A stretch of 12,039 nucleotides of DNA. It comes from Deltaproteobacteria bacterium. Its GTDB lineage: Bacteria; Myxococcota; UBA727; JABDBI01. The stretch is taken from contig JAESQZ010000249.1 of assembly GCA_016764955.1 (NCBI GenBank), positions 1 through 12,039 on the forward strand, given 5' to 3'. Position 1 is the first letter of the stretch. Each line of letters opens with the position of its first letter. The notes under the pieces were generated by a model. It saw nothing but the letters and a program-made list of their open reading frames with translations. It had not been told where the DNA came from and searched no databases. Both the position numbers and the translations under genes were made by a program. Positions 5,388 to 11,612 of this stretch are shown one piece after another.

Positions 5388-7997
5388 ATGCATAGCGCAG
5401 AGATCCGACAAAAGTTTCTAGACTTTTTTAAAAGTAAAAATCACCAAGTGCTTAGAAGTGCCCCTCTCTTGCCTCAGGATGATCCTACTTTGCTTTTCGT
5501 CAACGCCGGTATGGTGCAATTCAAAGAAGTATTCACCGGTAAAGAAACTCGAAGCTATAAGCGCGCGACAAGCAGCCAAAAGTGTGTGCGCGCTGGCGGC
5601 AAGCACAATGACCTAGAGAAAGTCGGACGAACTGCCAGGCATCACACTTTTTTTGAAATGCTTGGTAATTTTTCATTTGGCGATTACTTTAAAAAAGAAG
5701 CCTGTGCCTACGCCTGGGAGTTTTTAACTCAAGTTCTCAAAATGGACCCAAAAAAGCTCTCAATTACTGTCTTCGAGGGTGATACTGATTTGCCCCCAGA
5801 TACCGAAACAGAAGAGATCTGGAAAAAGCTCGGTGTACCTGCCAACAGAATCAGCCGAAAAGGCGCCGAAGATAATTTTTGGTCTATGGGCGATACTGGC
5901 GCTTGTGGCCCTTGCACAGAAATTCATTACGATCGCGATTTCGGAGAAGATGAAGGCGATCAAATCATGGAGATTTGGAACATCGTCTTCATGCAATATG
6001 ATCGCCAATCCGATGGTTCCCTGAAACCCCTACCCGCCCCAAGTGTTGACGCAGGCATGGGACTTGAGCGGCTATGTACCGTCCTCAATAACTTTAAAAG
6101 CAACTATGACACTGATCTACTTCAAGGGTTGGTGCAAGCTTGTGCAAGTCGTTCGGGTAAAAACTATCAAAATTCTGACTCTGATAACGACGTATCAATG
6201 CGTGTAATCGCCGATCATAGTCGAGCAACTGCTTTCTTAATTGCGGATGGCGTTTTACCTAGCAACGAAGGCCGCTGCTATGTCTTGAGGCGCATTATGC
6301 GAAGAGCCATTCGTCATGGCGCAAGGCTCGGGTTTGATAAGCCATTTTTTCACGATATTTGTGCTCAAGTTGTCTCACAATATCAATCAGTCTATCCAGA
6401 GCTCAGCGAAGCACAGGCTCTCATACAAAAGGTCGTCAAACAGGAAGAACTAAGCTTTAGGCGAACGCTTGCAAGAGGTCTTGAGCTCTTCAAAAGTGCA
6501 AGCAAATCGCTCACAAAAGGCGATCAACTTGATGGCACCACCGTTTTCAAACTTTATGAAACCTACGGATTCCCAGCAGATCTAACAGCCGTACTCGCAG
6601 AAGAAAAAGGCTTATCTATCAACTGGAGTGATTTTGAAAAAGCCCAAAAAACGCACGAAAAAGCATCCGCCGGCGGCCTTGGATTGACGGGGATCAAGGA
6701 TCTTTACAGAGAGCTTGCTGAACAATTCGGCCCCACAAAATTTGCAGATAAACCATCGATGCCAGTTGAAGTACTCGCTGTTTTTGATCACGAGCTTTTA
6801 CTCAAAGAGACACCTTTTTACGGGGAGTCTGGTGGGCAAATCGGTGATACGGGCTTACTCACAGCTGATGGCGTTGAAATTAAAATCACAGACACCAAAA
6901 AAATTGTCGGCCTTCATGTGCATCAAATCAAAGCAATTAAGGGCCAAGTCAAAGTAGGCGATAAATTGCAAGCAGTCGTTGACTGGGAACGACGTGAGCG
7001 GATTCGCCAGCATCACTCGGTTACCCACTTGCTACACGCAGCCATGCGTCAACAACTCGGCAGTCATATCATCCAAAAAGGCTCTCTCGTAGCTCCGGAT
7101 CGACTACGCTTTGATTTCTCACACTTCGAGCCTTTGAAACCAGAGCAGATCAGTCAACTCGAGAGTCTTGTTAATCAATGGATCTTTGAGAATCAGCCAG
7201 CCAAAATCAGCTACATGTCTTTAGACGACGCCAAAAAACAAGGGGCTATGGCTTTATTCGGCGAAAAATACGCCGAGAAAGTTCGTGTTCTTGATATGGG
7301 GCCACACTCGCGCGAACTTTGCGGCGGCACCCACCGCGAACGAACTGGCGATATTGGTTCTTTTAGAATCACCAGCGAAGGACCTCTTGCTGCTGGTATT
7401 CGGCGTATCGAAGCAGTCGCCGGTTATGCAGCAGTCGAATACGCGCAAAAAGAACGTGCTTTACTCAGCAACGTCGCCAAGTCTCTCAAGACAACACCAG
7501 GATCACTCTTAGAACGCACTCAAAATCTATTGCAAGAACTCAAAGATAGCCGCAAAGAACTTGATCAGCTGCATCACAAAGCTTCAACCCAGCAAGCAGC
7601 GTCTCTAATTTCAGAAGCACAAGACATCGCCGGCATAAAAGTTTTGGTCAAGAAACTGGAAAACTTAAGCCCTAAGATGCTTCAAACTTATGCTGATAAA
7701 CTTCGAAACCAATTGGGCTCCGGCATCGTCGTACTTGGCTTAGAAACAGGGCCCGATAAGTGCAACATTTTGGTCGCACTCACCAAAGATCTCACCAAGC
7801 GCTTTCACGCTGGAAAATTAGTAGGCGAGTTAGCAAAAGTTGTTGGCGGCAAAGGGGGCGGTCGGCCAGATTTCGCCATGGCTGGCGGGACTAAGCCCGA
7901 GAAGTTGGACGAGGCGTTGGGGCAGGTGAAAGAGCACCTGAAAGGTGCTACGAATACAGCCCTGGGTGGAGCGCAGCGCAACCCAGGGAATGCTTAA
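5388..7997 (+). CDS. alaS: Alanyl-tRNA synthetase
   Basis: This 869-residue class II synthetase attaches alanine to tRNA-Ala in the cytoplasm and removes mischarged serine or glycine. The N-terminus SAEIRQKFLDFF is typical. The catalytic domain shows FVNAGMVQFK, RATSSQKCVRAGGKHNDLE and RHHTFFEMLGNFSFGDYF (about 59-101), and motif 3 GMGLER (223-228). The editing domain shows HHSVTH with zinc-type ligands H543 and H547, and CGGTH with C645 and H649. A helical stretch (about 685-740) leads to the C-Ala domain ending GGKGGGRPDFAMAGGTKPEKLDEAL. Family members normally end soon after this. Here about 18 more residues (KGATNTALGG and on) are encoded by palindromic DNA at 7943-7997. ATG 5388 has no Shine-Dalgarno ahead and lies 17 bases from the divergent zinc-ribbon gene, so its promoter must overlap that gene. 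Confidence 0.98.
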   Translation: MHSAEIRQKFLDFFKSKNHQVLRSAPLLPQDDPTLLFVNAGMVQFKEVFTGKETRSYKRATSSQKCVRAGGKHNDLEKVGRTARHHTFFEMLGNFSFGDYFKKEACAYAWEFLTQVLKMDPKKLSITVFEGDTDLPPDTETEEIWKKLGVPANRISRKGAEDNFWSMGDTGACGPCTEIHYDRDFGEDEGDQIMEIWNIVFMQYDRQSDGSLKPLPAPSVDAGMGLERLCTVLNNFKSNYDTDLLQGLVQACASRSGKNYQNSDSDNDVSMRVIADHSRATAFLIADGVLPSNEGRCYVLRRIMRRAIRHGARLGFDKPFFHDICAQVVSQYQSVYPELSEAQALIQKVVKQEELSFRRTLARGLELFKSASKSLTKGDQLDGTTVFKLYETYGFPADLTAVLAEEKGLSINWSDFEKAQKTHEKASAGGLGLTGIKDLYRELAEQFGPTKFADKPSMPVEVLAVFDHELLLKETPFYGESGGQIGDTGLLTADGVEIKITDTKKIVGLHVHQIKAIKGQVKVGDKLQAVVDWERRERIRQHHSVTHLLHAAMRQQLGSHIIQKGSLVAPDRLRFDFSHFEPLKPEQISQLESLVNQWIFENQPAKISYMSLDDAKKQGAMALFGEKYAEKVRVLDMGPHSRELCGGTHRERTGDIGSFRITSEGPLAAGIRRIEAVAGYAAVEYAQKERALLSNVAKSLKTTPGSLLERTQNLLQELKDSRKELDQLHHKASTQQAASLISEAQDIAGIKVLVKKLENLSPKMLQTYADKLRNQLGSGIVVLGLETGPDKCNILVALTKDLTKRFHAGKLVGELAKVVGGKGGGRPDFAMAGGTKPEKLDEALGQVKEHLKGATNTALGGAQRNPGNA

Positions 7998-8012
7998 ATC
8001 CGCTTCGCGGAT
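7933..8012. repeat. Three consecutive palindromes at the alaS 3' end
   Basis: Three hairpins follow each other. AGCACCT-GAA-AGGTGCT (7933-7949) is perfect. CCCTGGGT (7960-7967) pairs with ACCCAGGG (7981-7988) around a GCGC-rich 13-base loop. ATCCGC-TTC-GCGGAT (7998-8012) lies directly after the alaS stop. The first two are inside the coding region and write its unusual C-terminal tail. The third lies between the convergent ends of alaS and the lipoprotein gene and may reduce read-through in both directions, although neither side has a strong T-run. The middle one resembles a dispersed repeat rather than a conserved coding sequence. Confidence 0.65.
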
Positions 8013-8040
8013 AGGATTGATACAAGCTTCGCCAAAATTC

Positions 8041-8400
8041 CTAATAAATTTCCCGTCTCGACGGCACAAAGCCTTGGTCTGTCATATAGCCAACCACATA
8101 AGGCGATACCGGCGCCTGGGCTGTCTGCTGTGAATAGAACTTCTGCGCGGATAACTCAAACCAGCCCGGAATTCCTTGAGTGGCGAGTTCAGCATCACCA
8201 ACAATCAACCCGCTGATAAAAAATTGACCATTTTCAAAGCGCCCTTTGACATAAAAACGCCCTAAGCTCTCTTGATCCACTTCTTGAAGCTGGCTATTGC
8301 TGATTAAGTAAATTTTGTTTTCTTCCATTTTTTTTCCACAACTGGCCAATAAGCCCATGCCTAGTATAACTAAAATCAACAAATATCCAATTTTCATCAT
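8041..8400 (-). CDS. Small lipoprotein, function unknown
   Basis: The protein has 119 residues (118 if the second Met is used). The signal reads MMKIGYLLILVILGMGLLASC, a clear lipobox L-A-S-C with lipidated C21, followed by charged residues. The mature part, about 99 residues, is hydrophilic with alternating strands (GRFYVKGRFENGQFFISGLIVG) and matches no family I know. A strong Shine-Dalgarno, AGAAGG (8404-8409 on the minus strand), sits 3 bases before the first ATG and 6 before the second, so the second Met (8397) is probably the real start. The good ribosome site and signal argue that the gene is real, although its 5' end lies over the start of the plus-strand permease gene. It ends 43 bases from the end of alaS, convergent with it. 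Confidence 0.8.
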   Translation of the reverse strand: MMKIGYLLILVILGMGLLASCGKKMEENKIYLISNSQLQEVDQESLGRFYVKGRFENGQFFISGLIVGDAELATQGIPGWFELSAQKFYSQQTAQAPVSPYVVGYMTDQGFVPSRREIY

Positions 8401-9265
8401 TACCCTTCTAATCTGCTCTGCTCTTTTCTTACTTCTAGATATACGCTTGGCATTGGCTTTTTGGGTGGGGCTTGGCCTAACAGCTTCCGGTGCCTCTTTG
8501 CAAGGCTTGTTTCAAAACCCGCTGGCTGACCCTTATATTCTAGGGGTCTCCGGTGGCGCTTCTCTGGCTGGTTGTATCGCATTGGCACTGGGTTTTGAGC
8601 AGACTTGGTCTTTATTTGGCGCCTCTTTTTTAGGCGCGTTAGCAGTTTGCCTAATACTAATTCAAGTCACTGGACGCGAATCTATTATTCTAGCTGGCCT
8701 TTTGATTAATGCTTTTGCCAGTTCGTTGATCAGCCTCATCAAAACTTTGCTGCCAGCAGAAGGCACTCAGTCTTTGCTATTTTGGCTGCTCGGATCATTT
8801 TCACTCCCAGAGCCTAAAATGCTTATCTTCTTGGGCGTAATTTGTCTGGCAAGCGTCCTCTTTCTGAACGCTAAGTCTGGAACGATTGAGCGGCTGGGGC
8901 TTGGCGATGACGAAGCAGCTCGCTTAGGTCTTAATCCCAGCTCTGAAAAGAGACAACTTTACTTGGTTATCTCTCTGTTAGTTGGGGCTATCACTGCATT
9001 TTGTGGTTTCATTGGCTTTATTGGCCTCTTGGTGCCACAAATTTTGAGGCGCTTTACGGGCAATAACCAAGTTTTACTCATCCCCGCAAGCGCTCTTTGT
9101 GGGGGCTTGATGCTCGCTTTATTTGATTTACTGTCTCAATATTCTCATCAATTAATTGGGTTCGAGATTCCAGTTGGCGTCATAACGGCGCTTATTGGCA
9201 CCCCTGTATTTGGAGCCATGGCCTATGCTGCGCACCGAAAATCTATGCGTTTATACGCCAGATGA
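8357..9265 (+). CDS. BtuC/FecCD-family ABC importer permease, compact
   Basis: The protein has 302 residues from ATG 8357; a TTG at 8315 would add 14. The family's core motifs are clear: SGASLQGLFQNPLADPYILGVSGGAS (about 44-69), GLGDDEAARLGLN in the ATPase-coupling region (181-193), GFIGFIGLLVPQILRRFTG (217-235) and EIPVGVITALIGTPVF (270-285). Such permeases form a homodimer in the inner membrane and import iron-siderophores, haem or cobalamin. The N-terminus is shortened: the first membrane segment (about 11-27) runs directly into DIRLALAFWVGLGL. The usual loop of roughly 35-40 residues and the LRLPR motif are missing or altered. No Shine-Dalgarno precedes 8357, and the start overlaps the divergent lipoprotein gene by 44 bases. 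The ATPase gene overlaps its 3' end by 41 bases. No substrate-binding protein lies in the window, so the substrate is unknown. Confidence 0.85.
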   Translation: MPSITKINKYPIFIITLLICSALFLLLDIRLALAFWVGLGLTASGASLQGLFQNPLADPYILGVSGGASLAGCIALALGFEQTWSLFGASFLGALAVCLILIQVTGRESIILAGLLINAFASSLISLIKTLLPAEGTQSLLFWLLGSFSLPEPKMLIFLGVICLASVLFLNAKSGTIERLGLGDDEAARLGLNPSSEKRQLYLVISLLVGAITAFCGFIGFIGLLVPQILRRFTGNNQVLLIPASALCGGLMLALFDLLSQYSHQLIGFEIPVGVITALIGTPVFGAMAYAAHRKSMRLYAR

Positions 9266-9794
9266 TTGCTTGTTTGAAAATCTAGATCTTAGTTTCAAAC
9301 CAGGCAGCATCACAATTTTAGAAGGCCCAAATGGCTTTGGGAAGTCTATGCTTTTGGATCACCTAAGTGGCATTCGAGTGCCTACTGTTGGCCAAGTATT
9401 TTTTGAAAGCCAAGACATAGCCAAGCTTAAACCACACTTGCGAACTCAGCTTATTTCAAGCCTAGGGCAAGAAGACACAACGCCTACAGACACGCTAGTA
9501 TCAAATCGAATTCGACATGGTTTTCTACAGGCTTCACATAACCCTATACATGAACTTAGCCAATCGCTTGGTATCGAGGATTTGCTTAATCGCCGCTTAG
9601 GAACGCTGTCAGGTGGACAAAGAAAACGCGTACATATTGCTCGCTGCCTGATTCATTCAACCGCCAAGGTTTATATTTTGGATGAGCCAGATGCTGGTTT
9701 GGATACAGACGGCAAAGCCAAACTTTGGAGGCTTTTGGAGCAAAAAGCCGATGCAGGAGGCATTGTAATTTTAGCAATGCATCAATATAATTAG
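9225..9794 (+). CDS. ABC transporter ATPase, C-terminally truncated
   Basis: I use ATG 9225 (MLRTENLCVY, 189 residues), which begins like the family and has GGAG 11 bases upstream. A start at 9195 would add 10 residues. Visible motifs are Walker A GPNGFGKS (34-41, with F where A is usual), the Q-loop near Q82, signature LSGGQRKRVHIAR (128-140), Walker B VYILDEP (149-155), D-loop AGLD (157-160) and the H-loop histidine H186. The protein stops three residues after H186, whereas BtuD/FecE-type ATPases are about 250 residues long. It would supply energy to the overlapping upstream permease. All nucleotide-contacting motifs remain, but the missing C-terminus may impair stability or dimer formation. 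No further ATPase sequence appears in the other frames downstream; the Uma2 gene begins 4 bases later, which suggests a rearrangement at this point. Confidence 0.88.
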   Translation: MLRTENLCVYTPDDCLFENLDLSFKPGSITILEGPNGFGKSMLLDHLSGIRVPTVGQVFFESQDIAKLKPHLRTQLISSLGQEDTTPTDTLVSNRIRHGFLQASHNPIHELSQSLGIEDLLNRRLGTLSGGQRKRVHIARCLIHSTAKVYILDEPDAGLDTDGKAKLWRLLEQKADAGGIVILAMHQYN

Positions 9795-9798
9795 TCCC

Positions 9799-10386
9799 AT
9801 GGTCAGCTTGAAGCATACAGAACACACCATTGAAGATCTCATGGATTTGCCGGAAGATACAAAAGCCGAGCTCATTGACGGTGAGATCTACATGATGGCC
9901 CCAGCGGCAGCAAAGCACTCTATCGTTAATGGCGCTTTGACTTCAGTGATTTATAATCATTTTCGAGAAAAGCGCAAAAACGGATCAGGTGATGGACACG
10001 ACTTTTGGCTCATTGTTCCTGAAGCTTGGAACTACTACGATGAACACAATTCATTTGTGCATGGTATCGCAGGTTATCTCGAAAGTGAAATTTCTGAGCC
10101 ACCTCAATCAGGCCCAATTATGACAAAACCAATGTGGCTCTGCGAAATTCTTTCACCATCCAATTGGAGCAATGACACTCAGCGTAAAAGAGTTATTTTA
10201 GAAGAGCATAGGGTTCCACATTACTGGCTGGTGGATCCTGAAAGAAAAACCATTCAAGTGCTTGAGATGCCAGATGGTGCTACCAAATACCAATTTGCTC
10301 ACGCGGTGGATGTTAAAGATGGGACTGTAAAGCTGCCACCTTTTATGGATCTTGAGCTAGATCTAACAGAAATTTTTAGGCACTAG
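9799..10386 (+). CDS. Uma2-family (DUF820) restriction-endonuclease-like protein
   Basis: The protein has 195 residues. It follows the Uma2 layout: TIEDLMDLPEDTKAELIDGEIYMMAPA (10-36), then LCEILSPSNWSNDTQRKRVILEEHRVPHYWLVDPERKTIQVLE (114-156). The PD-(D/E)xK-type active site would use the glutamate of CEILSPS (E116) and a lysine of the TQRK helix (K130). The usual PDLAGW-like segment between these regions reads HGIAGY (88-93), so the expected aspartate is replaced by G89. The family is abundant in cyanobacteria and myxobacteria, with uncertain cellular roles, and is often found near transposons or as singletons. The start lies 4 bases after the truncated ATPase stop, with no Shine-Dalgarno. 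A palindromic repeat begins 9 bases after its stop. It may be inactive as a nuclease or use a different ligand. Confidence 0.85.
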   Translation: MVSLKHTEHTIEDLMDLPEDTKAELIDGEIYMMAPAAAKHSIVNGALTSVIYNHFREKRKNGSGDGHDFWLIVPEAWNYYDEHNSFVHGIAGYLESEISEPPQSGPIMTKPMWLCEILSPSNWSNDTQRKRVILEEHRVPHYWLVDPERKTIQVLEMPDGATKYQFAHAVDVKDGTVKLPPFMDLELDLTEIFRH

Positions 10387-10395
10387 TACGACTTA

Positions 10396-10467
10396 GTCAT
10401 CCCGGCCTCCGAGCCGGGATCCAGTTTTAAAGCCATTTTCTGGATCCCGGATCAAGTCTGGGATGAC
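10396..10467. repeat. Palindromic repeat, type A-related, 72 bases (C1)
   Basis: The element starts GTCATCCCGG and ends GGGATGAC. CCGGGATCCAG (10414-10424) pairs with CTGGATCCCGG (10440-10450) around a 15-base AT-rich loop. The left arm also folds on itself through CCCGGC (10401-10406) and GCCGGG (10413-10418). It shares its termini and the GGGATCCAG core with the 79-base repeats but lacks their internal CCCTATAGGG insert and has a longer central loop. It lies between convergent genes (Uma2 and the small exported protein) and could act as a two-way transcript end. Confidence 0.88.
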
Positions 10468-10478
10468 AGTGAACCTAA

Positions 10479-10790
10479 TTAAAAGCCCGGAATCTCACCA
10501 ACCGTCTTAACCAAAACACGTAAACTATCCATGGGATGAGGCGTGGTGTAGTATTTCAAAACCCGCTTACCATCCTCGTCTACTTCTTCGACAGCAACAT
10601 CAAAGTGAAAGATCCCATATTTGTCGCGCTTGGTATTCGTCACCTGCATGATCTCCAAACCCCCACTCTTCAAAGCCTCATCCAGGCTATTATGATTAAT
10701 CAACGCTCTAAAATGCTTGAGTGGCGCAGCTAAAACCTGGCTGCTGTTCAATAGTACAGACGCAACAAAAGCCATAAGAATCTTCATCAT
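10479..10790 (-). CDS. Small exported protein, function unknown
   Basis: I choose ATG 10790 (103 residues) because GGGGTG lies about 6 bases upstream on the minus strand. An in-frame ATG at 10805 would add MSGCL before the signal. The N-terminus MMKILMAFVASVLLNSSQVLAAP is a signal peptide with probable cleavage near VLA-A. The mature part of about 80 residues has mixed charge and an alternating strand pattern (YGIFHFDVAVEEVDEDGKRVLKYYTTP), which suggests a small periplasmic beta protein. I do not recognise a family. It is divergent from the outer-membrane protein gene with 99 bases between them. A TAAAAT hexamer on its strand at 10805-10810 could be a -10 box. Confidence 0.75.
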   Translation of the reverse strand: MMKILMAFVASVLLNSSQVLAAPLKHFRALINHNSLDEALKSGGLEIMQVTNTKRDKYGIFHFDVAVEEVDEDGKRVLKYYTTPHPMDSLRVLVKTVGEIPGF

Positions 10791-10820
10791 CAAGCACCCC
10801 GACAATTTTAGCAGTCAACC

Positions 10821-10854
10821 GGCCATTTTGGCCCTAAAAACGCCTCCGTAGGCG
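10821..10854. promoter_or_regulatory. Two short inverted repeats in a divergent intergenic region
   Basis: GGCCA-TTT-TGGCC (10821-10833) and CGCCT-CCGT-AGGCG (10841-10854) lie between the starts of two divergent genes. The second ends one base before a consensus-like -35 box (10856). They could be operator sites for shared control or simple hairpins; the sequence does not decide between these. Confidence 0.35.
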
Positions 10855-10855
10855 A

Positions 10856-10883
10856 TTGACAATTTCGAACAGAATGTCAAAAT
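10856..10883 (+). promoter_or_regulatory. Sigma-70-like promoter for the outer-membrane protein gene
   Basis: A perfect TTGACA (10856-10861) is followed by a 16-base spacer and CAAAAT (10878-10883), which matches TATAAT at four of six positions. The alternative AATATT (10881-10886) gives a 19-base spacer. With the first choice, transcription would begin at or next to the ATG at 10890. No Shine-Dalgarno is present, so the transcript may be leaderless. Confidence 0.5.
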
Positions 10884-10889
10884 ATTAGC

Positions 10890-11612
10890 ATGAGAGTCCC
10901 TAAATTAGTCCTATTATTTGCGATACTAATACCAGCCAGCTCTTTGGGCAACAGCCCATTTCCATTGGCTGTGGCTAAACGTCCATTCACCATGCCCAAG
11001 AACGCCTTTGAATCAAAAATCAAGTTCAACAACTCGTCTGTGGGCATCATCAGCACAGACTATGGGATCACCAATGACTTCCAAATTGGGATTTCTTGGG
11101 GCGGTGTTGCTTCTCAAAACTTGAAGCCAGATAGAAGTATTTCGCTTAATGTCGGATATTATGCCCTCACAACACCTTACAGCTTTACGATGCTGTCGAT
11201 GAGCATGCCCTTTTATATGGAGAAAGATCCAGTTCGCAATGTTTCTTTCGCTGCTCCTACAGTTTTCACCATCATCCCAAGCACCTTGGGCATCATGGCT
11301 TTCTACAATGACCTTGTAGCCTTAAAGTGGTCTAAAAATAAAGTTGAAGCTGACTTTGCCGTTCCGTTCCAGCTTTACTGGCAACCCACAGAGCAGCTAT
11401 ATCTAAACGTCTCGACTGAAATTGCTCGCTTAAATACAGCCGGCAATCATAGCCATATAGCCCAAACGACACCTCTCAACTTCGGCGCCCTTTTTGCCGC
11501 TACAGACTCCATTGACGTCATGGGTTCATTTGAATTTAGCGAGCTTCAAGACCCCACAAAAGTCTCCTTGATGCTTGGGATGGCCTTTAGAGGCGGACGC
11601 TTAAACGGATGA
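10890..11612 (+). CDS. Probable outer-membrane or periplasmic beta-strand protein
   Basis: The protein has 240 residues. Residues 1-20 form a signal peptide (MRVPKLVLLFAILIPASSLG) with likely cleavage after Gly20. The mature protein shows repeated alternating polar/hydrophobic strands, for example FQIGISWGG, SISLNVGYYALT, VEADFAVPFQLYW and LYLNVSTEIARL, with turns rich in Asn, Asp, Pro and Gly, as in small beta-barrels. It has no membrane helix after the signal. It does not end in the terminal aromatic residue usual for barrel insertion (it ends GGRLNG), so the outer-membrane assignment is an inference. I recognise no specific family. A good -35 box lies upstream. Its TGA stop overlaps the ATG of the amino-acid permease gene by 4 bases, so the two are probably translated from one transcript. 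Confidence 0.75.
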   Translation: MRVPKLVLLFAILIPASSLGNSPFPLAVAKRPFTMPKNAFESKIKFNNSSVGIISTDYGITNDFQIGISWGGVASQNLKPDRSISLNVGYYALTTPYSFTMLSMSMPFYMEKDPVRNVSFAAPTVFTIIPSTLGIMAFYNDLVALKWSKNKVEADFAVPFQLYWQPTEQLYLNVSTEIARLNTAGNHSHIAQTTPLNFGALFAATDSIDVMGSFEFSELQDPTKVSLMLGMAFRGGRLNG

